From a bacterium HR27 (GTDB lineage: Bacteria; Chloroflexota; Chloroflexia; Thermomicrobiales; Thermomicrobiaceae): a stretch of DNA of 5,676 bases. The translations under genes were made by a program, and so were the position numbers. Below are positions 1 through 5,676 of this stretch, piece by piece. The notes beneath the pieces were generated by a model. That model saw only the letters and a program-made list of their open reading frames with translations. It did not search any database and had not been told where the DNA came from. Each line of letters starts with the position of its first letter. Positions within the stretch are counted from its first letter, which is position 1. Location of the stretch: contig BEID01000116.1 of the NCBI GenBank assembly GCA_002898975.1, positions 1-5,676 of the forward strand, read 5' to 3'.

Positions 1-2
1 AG

Positions 3-212
3 CGATGTTCGCCTAAGCGGAACGCCTGCCGGCCGTTGGCGGTGCGCTGCTTCTACAGCGATGTGGAGTGGCTGGTGGGGCGCCGGAAGCGATCTCGGCG
101 CCAACGCGAGTATGCCGAGGGTAGCGAGGTCGGTTTCCTGCGAATCGATCTGGAGTTCCTCCGCTACAGAATGGGCCGCACGCACCCCTTTTGTGCGGCA
201 TGCACAGTTTAG
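3..212 (+). CDS. Possible 3' end of an unrecognised upstream gene
   Basis: A frame open from the left edge to a TAG at 210-212 gives about 69 residues with no ATG start in a sensible place, so if real it is the C-terminal end of a gene beginning outside the window. The translation is rich in Arg and aromatic residues (segments such as RCFYSDVEWLVGRRKR and VGFLRIDLEFLRYRMG) and has a late Cys pair (FCAAC). By hand count about three quarters of third codon positions are G or C, more than at positions one and two, which is the pattern expected of coding DNA here. The two other plus frames and the minus-strand reading are less convincing: one ends early and the others look like low-complexity Arg/Ser/Pro shadows. 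I do not recognise a family. It could instead be a decayed gene remnant or chance; confidence is limited by the short length. Confidence 0.35.
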   Translation, partial: RCSPKRNACRPLAVRCFYSDVEWLVGRRKRSRRQREYAEGSEVGFLRIDLEFLRYRMGRTHPFCAACTV

Positions 213-278
213 GACTTGCAGTTTGCGCGGGCTGCCCGAGCGGTTGTCGGGTGACTTCGGTGCCCTGCACAAGCAGAG

Positions 279-284
279 AGGAGG
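279..284 (+). promoter_or_regulatory. Strong Shine-Dalgarno for the 293-418 ORF
   Basis: AGGAGG, inside the purine tract 275-284, is complementary to the 16S anti-SD and sits 8 bases before the ATG at 293. It is stronger than the amt site at 402-407, and it is the main reason to consider the short ORF at all. Confidence 0.4.
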
Positions 285-292
285 CTCGCGGG

Positions 293-418
293 ATGAGTGA
301 CGAGCTGAGAAGACGAGCACGGGAGCCACCGGCGGGAACAACCCCACGTTCGCCGGTGCGAAAGGTCGGAATGGCAACGAGTGCTGCAATGGCGCAGCCG
401 GAAGGAGCTCGACGATGA
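293..418 (+). CDS. Possible 41-residue leader ORF translationally coupled to amt
   Basis: An ATG at 293 is preceded by AGAGAGGAGG (275-284, core AGGAGG 279-284) with an 8-base spacer, one of the best ribosome sites in the window. The ORF runs 41 codons to TGA at 416-418, and this stop overlaps the amt start as ATGA (415-418), the layout typical of translational coupling and the same as at the amt/glnK junction. The product would be basic (starts MSDELRRRAREPP, ends EGARR), with no membrane segment or recognisable domain. Against a real protein: only about half its third positions are G or C, well below its neighbours, and it covers the 327-358 hairpin, so constraint may be on RNA rather than peptide. 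It may be a regulatory leader peptide, or the SD and frame may be chance. No homologue is recognised. Confidence 0.3.
   Translation: MSDELRRRAREPPAGTTPRSPVRKVGMATSAAMAQPEGARR
327..358 (+). promoter_or_regulatory. Leader hairpin upstream of amt
   Basis: CACCGGCG (327-334) is perfectly complementary to CGCCGGTG (351-358). AAC (337-339) can add three more pairs with GTT (348-350) across a two-base GG bulge, leaving loop AACCCCAC (340-347). The structure lies about 57 bases before the amt start and inside the short ORF at 293-418. No T-run follows (CGAAAGG), so it is not an ordinary intrinsic terminator. It could be an mRNA structure affecting amt expression through coupling, part of a larger regulatory RNA, or a protein-binding dyad in DNA. 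The pairing is seen directly; any function is inference. Confidence 0.45.
402..407 (+). promoter_or_regulatory. Ribosome binding site of amt
   Basis: AAGGAG with a 7-base spacer before the ATG at 415. Together with the absence of any in-frame ATG, GTG or TTG between the upstream in-frame stop (TGA 298-300) and 415, it fixes the amt start. Confidence 0.8.
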
Positions 419-1707
419 GCGAGGGTGCTGTGGTGTGGATGCTCGTAGCGACGGCGTTCGTCCTGCTGATGACGCCCGCACTGGGCTTCTTTTATGGTGG
501 CTTAGTGCGCTCGAAGAATGCCCTCAACACCATGATGATGAGCTTCGGTGCGGTAGCCGTTGTCGGTCTGGCCTGGGCGCTGATCGGGTATTCGCTCGCC
601 TTCTCTTCAGGGCTTCCGGTGGTCGGTGATCTCTCCTACGCGCTTCTGCGGGGTGTCGGCCTCGAAGCAAGCGGCGATATCCCGCACGTGCTCTTCATGT
701 GCTTCCAGGGAACGTTCGCGATCATCACGACGGCTCTCATTTCAGGGGCACTGGTCGAACGGATGCGTTTCGGCCCCTATCTCGTGTTCATTACGCTCTG
801 GGCGATTCTGATCTACGCGCCGATCGCCCACTGGGTCTGGGGCGGGGGCTGGCTGGCTGAACTCGGCGCACTCGACTTCGCCGGCGGAACGGTGGTGCAC
901 ATCAATGCGGGTATCGCTGCGGTTGTCGGTGCACTCGTACTGGGCAAGCGGCGTGACTACGGCCGCCAGGCGATTCTCCCCCACAACATTCCGTTCACGC
1001 TGCTCGGTGCCATGTTGCTGTGGCTCGGCTGGTTCGGGTTCAACGCCGGGAGTGCGTTGGGGGCCAACGAGATTGCCGGACTCGCGTTTGCGAACACGAT
1101 GCTTGCCCCGATGGCGACCGGGTTGATGTGGATGATCCTCGACCTGATCCGCGATGGGAAGGCAACTGCTGTTGGACTGGCCACGGCGATCGTCGTCGGG
1201 CTGGTGGCGATCACTCCGGCGGCCGGTTTCGTCTCGCCCCTGTCGGCGATCGCACTCGGTGCGCTGGCTGCCTTCCCGAGCTACTTCGCGCTGCTCTGGC
1301 GAGCGCGAACGCGTCTGGATGATTCGCTCGACGTGTTCGCCGCACACGGTGTGGGTGGGCTCACAGGCGCAGTTCTGACGGGCGTCTTCGCCCAGGAGTC
1401 CTGGAACGGTGTCGCTGATGGGCTTCTGTTCGGCAACCCGATGCAGGTCGTCATCCAAATCGTCGCGATCCTGTCCGTGATCGCCTACACCGCCCTCGGT
1501 ACCTTCGTCATCTTGCGAGCGATCGGCTTGGTGACGGCACTGCGTGTGTCCGAGAAGACGGAGCGGCTCGGTCTGGATGTGGCCGAGCATGGGGAACAGG
1601 CCTACACGAGTGGCGAGGGTGCTGTGCTGCTGCTCCCCGCCGGGCGAGCGAGCGAAGCGGGATTCGTTGGTGAGGCCGTGGTGAAGCGCGTGGGAGGCAG
1701 CGCATGA
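415..1707 (+). CDS. amt: Ammonium transporter, Amt/MEP/Rh family
   Basis: This 430-residue membrane protein imports ammonium/ammonia across the cytoplasmic membrane and would act as a trimer. Hydrophobic stretches from residue ~5 to ~375 match the family's 11 helices (N-terminus out, C-terminus in). Residues matching the E. coli AmtB functional set are present: the stacked pore phenylalanines F97 and F101 (FQGTF), W142 of VWGGG and S213 of the GWFGFNAGS block at the outer site, D154 in the DFAGG signature, and the twin pore histidines H162 (VVHINAG) and H311 (AHGVGG). The cytoplasmic tail keeps the conserved GLDVAEHGEQAY block (386-397), the part of Amt proteins that docks PII, and then carries ~33 extra residues. 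The protein starts directly at helix 1, without the cleaved leader of E. coli AmtB. The start is fixed by AAGGAG at 402-407. Its stop overlaps the glnK start (ATGA), so the pair are co-transcribed and probably translationally coupled. Confidence 0.97.
   Translation: MSEGAVVWMLVATAFVLLMTPALGFFYGGLVRSKNALNTMMMSFGAVAVVGLAWALIGYSLAFSSGLPVVGDLSYALLRGVGLEASGDIPHVLFMCFQGTFAIITTALISGALVERMRFGPYLVFITLWAILIYAPIAHWVWGGGWLAELGALDFAGGTVVHINAGIAAVVGALVLGKRRDYGRQAILPHNIPFTLLGAMLLWLGWFGFNAGSALGANEIAGLAFANTMLAPMATGLMWMILDLIRDGKATAVGLATAIVVGLVAITPAAGFVSPLSAIALGALAAFPSYFALLWRARTRLDDSLDVFAAHGVGGLTGAVLTGVFAQESWNGVADGLLFGNPMQVVIQIVAILSVIAYTALGTFVILRAIGLVTALRVSEKTERLGLDVAEHGEQAYTSGEGAVLLLPAGRASEAGFVGEAVVKRVGGSA
1692..1697 (+). 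promoter_or_regulatory. Ribosome binding site of glnK inside the end of amt
   Basis: GGGAGG lies six bases before the glnK ATG (1704) and within the last codons of amt. It supports independent initiation as well as coupling at the ATGA overlap. Confidence 0.7.
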
Positions 1708-2054
1708 AGCTCATCGTGGCGATCATTCGACCGGAGAAGCTGAACGACGTGTTGGAAGCACTGTTCCGAGCCGAGGTACGTGGATTGACGATTTCCACTG
1801 CGCAAGGACACGGTGGGGAGACGGAGCAGGTCGAAACGTATCGCGGTACGACTGTGAAGATGGAACTCTCTCCCAAGATTCGTCTGGATATCGGCGTCTC
1901 CGACTACTTCGTCGAGCCGACCGTCCAGGCGATCCTCAGTGCGGCGCGCACCGGGGAGGTCGGCGACGGCAAGATCTTCGTCCTGCCGGTCGAGGCGGTC
2001 TATCGGATCCGGACCGGTGAGCGCGATGAAGCAGCGGTCACCCCAGTTGCCTGA
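1704..2054 (+). CDS. glnK: PII nitrogen regulatory protein, GlnK type
   Basis: This 116-residue PII protein (family usual ~112) would form a soluble trimer that binds ATP/ADP and 2-oxoglutarate and controls partners through its T-loop. It starts MKLIVAIIRPEKL, as PII proteins do, and aligns with E. coli GlnB/GlnK without gaps. The C-terminal signature TGEVGDGKIFV (83-93) and the nucleotide-binding RIRTGE (101-106) are intact, as are the T-loop YRG (46-48) and Lys58. Arg47, which enters the Amt pore in the E. coli GlnK-AmtB complex, is kept, and the overlap with amt argues for that partner. Deviations: position 51, the uridylylated Tyr in enterobacteria, is Val; 36 is His rather than an aromatic, 38 Gly rather than Arg, 39 Glu rather than Gln and 85 Glu rather than Lys. 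UTase (GlnD) control at Tyr51 is therefore excluded, and 2-oxoglutarate/ATP binding may differ. The glnK rather than glnB name rests on amt linkage. Confidence 0.95.
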   Translation: MKLIVAIIRPEKLNDVLEALFRAEVRGLTISTAQGHGGETEQVETYRGTTVKMELSPKIRLDIGVSDYFVEPTVQAILSAARTGEVGDGKIFVLPVEAVYRIRTGERDEAAVTPVA

Positions 2055-2082
2055 TCGAGCAGACATCAGCATCCCCACCCAC

Positions 2083-2118
2083 CAACCAGCCCGCGGGGAA
2101 CTCCCCGCGGGCTGGTTG
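2083..2118. terminator. Bidirectional hairpin terminator between glnK and gltB
   Basis: CAACCAGCCCGCGGGG (2083-2098) and its exact reverse complement (2103-2118) form a perfect 16-bp stem with a 4-base loop, AACT. Outer CATCCC (2070-2075) and GGGATG (2125-2130) could add a second helix across short internal loops. It starts 28 bases after the glnK stop and ends 21 bases before the gltB stop, between convergent genes, so one element can serve both directions. Neither side has a T-run, so it is a U-less hairpin rather than a textbook intrinsic terminator. The stem is certain; the termination role follows from position. Confidence 0.85.
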
Positions 2119-2139
2119 CGGCATGGGATGGATGGGAGG

Positions 2140-5676
<3,537 letters not shown>

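Larger units (their letters stand above)
213..414 (+). other. Leader / intergenic region upstream of amt
   Basis: These ~200 bases separate the possible upstream gene from amt. I see no convincing -35/-10 pair and no well-spaced sigma-54 -24/-12 element. The 5' half can fold: TGCAG (217-221) pairs with CTGCA (265-269), GGC (230-232) with GCC (262-264), and CCCGA (235-239) with TCGGG (247-251), all nested. A strong Shine-Dalgarno follows at 279-284, then a short ORF (293-418) and a strong hairpin (327-358). Short helices arise easily in GC-rich DNA, so only the 327-358 hairpin is striking. The promoter of the amt-glnK transcript is presumably here or inside the preceding sequence, but I cannot place it. 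Confidence 0.5.

Noticed and set aside
192..206. Short dyad TGTGC-N5-GCACA as a possible operator
   Set aside because: Five-base arms are too short to stand out in this composition, and the site overlaps the end of the possible upstream reading frame. No known nitrogen regulator motif (NtcA GTA-N8-TAC, GlnR) is matched.
13..270. 85-codon minus-strand ORF at the left edge
   Set aside because: It has low-complexity Pro/Arg/Ser/Ala composition and no domain, and it overlaps the better coding pattern of the plus-strand frame at 3-212.
301..345. TPP-like CTGAGA (305-310) as part of a riboswitch
   Set aside because: The other required conserved segments of a TPP aptamer (the GAACCTGATC region) are absent nearby, and the downstream genes are not thiamine related.
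372..388. Sigma-54-like element TGGCAACGAGTGCTGCA before amt
   Set aside because: The GG and GC dinucleotides are one base too far apart for a -24/-12 promoter, and transcription from it would begin at about the amt SD (402-407), leaving almost no leader.
742..1590. 282-codon minus-strand ORF antisense to amt
   Set aside because: The translation is rich in His, Arg, Gln and Asp with no domain, whereas the opposite strand encodes a textbook Amt. It is a shadow of GC-biased codon use.

Overview
The window holds a compact nitrogen-assimilation locus from a GC-rich bacterium. There are two complete genes on the plus strand, an Amt ammonium transporter (415-1707) and a PII signal protein of the GlnK type (1704-2054). 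Facing them on the minus strand is most of the large subunit of glutamate synthase, GltB (2140 to the window edge at 5676). High GC, strongly GC-biased third codon positions and near absence of TTA, CTA and TCA codons fit a high-GC lineage. A Thermomicrobia-type member of the Chloroflexota is my guess from general resemblance only; nothing in the window proves a taxon.

Layout: bases 1-212 may carry the last ~69 codons of an unrecognised upstream gene. Bases 213-414 form a leader/intergenic stretch. It contains possible folded elements, a very good Shine-Dalgarno before a 41-codon ORF (293-418) whose stop overlaps the amt start, and a strong 8-bp (+3 bp) hairpin at 327-358. amt and glnK overlap by ATGA and are almost certainly one transcript. 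A perfect 16-bp stem with a 4-nt loop (2083-2118) lies between the convergent glnK and gltB genes and probably serves as a terminator for both. gltB then runs leftward from beyond the right edge. About 310 N-terminal residues, including the catalytic Cys1 of the glutaminase domain, are outside the window.

How the genes work together: Amt brings in ammonium. GlnK senses 2-oxoglutarate and adenylate nucleotides and in known systems plugs Amt with Arg47 of its T-loop when nitrogen is plentiful. Glutamate synthase turns glutamine plus 2-oxoglutarate into two glutamates and so draws down the metabolite PII reads. The main oddities are in GlnK, which has Val in place of the uridylylatable Tyr51 and non-canonical residues at positions 36, 38, 39 and 85 while keeping Arg47 and Lys58, and in the amt leader. 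I found no mobile element, CRISPR array, tRNA or rRNA, and no clearly novel system.
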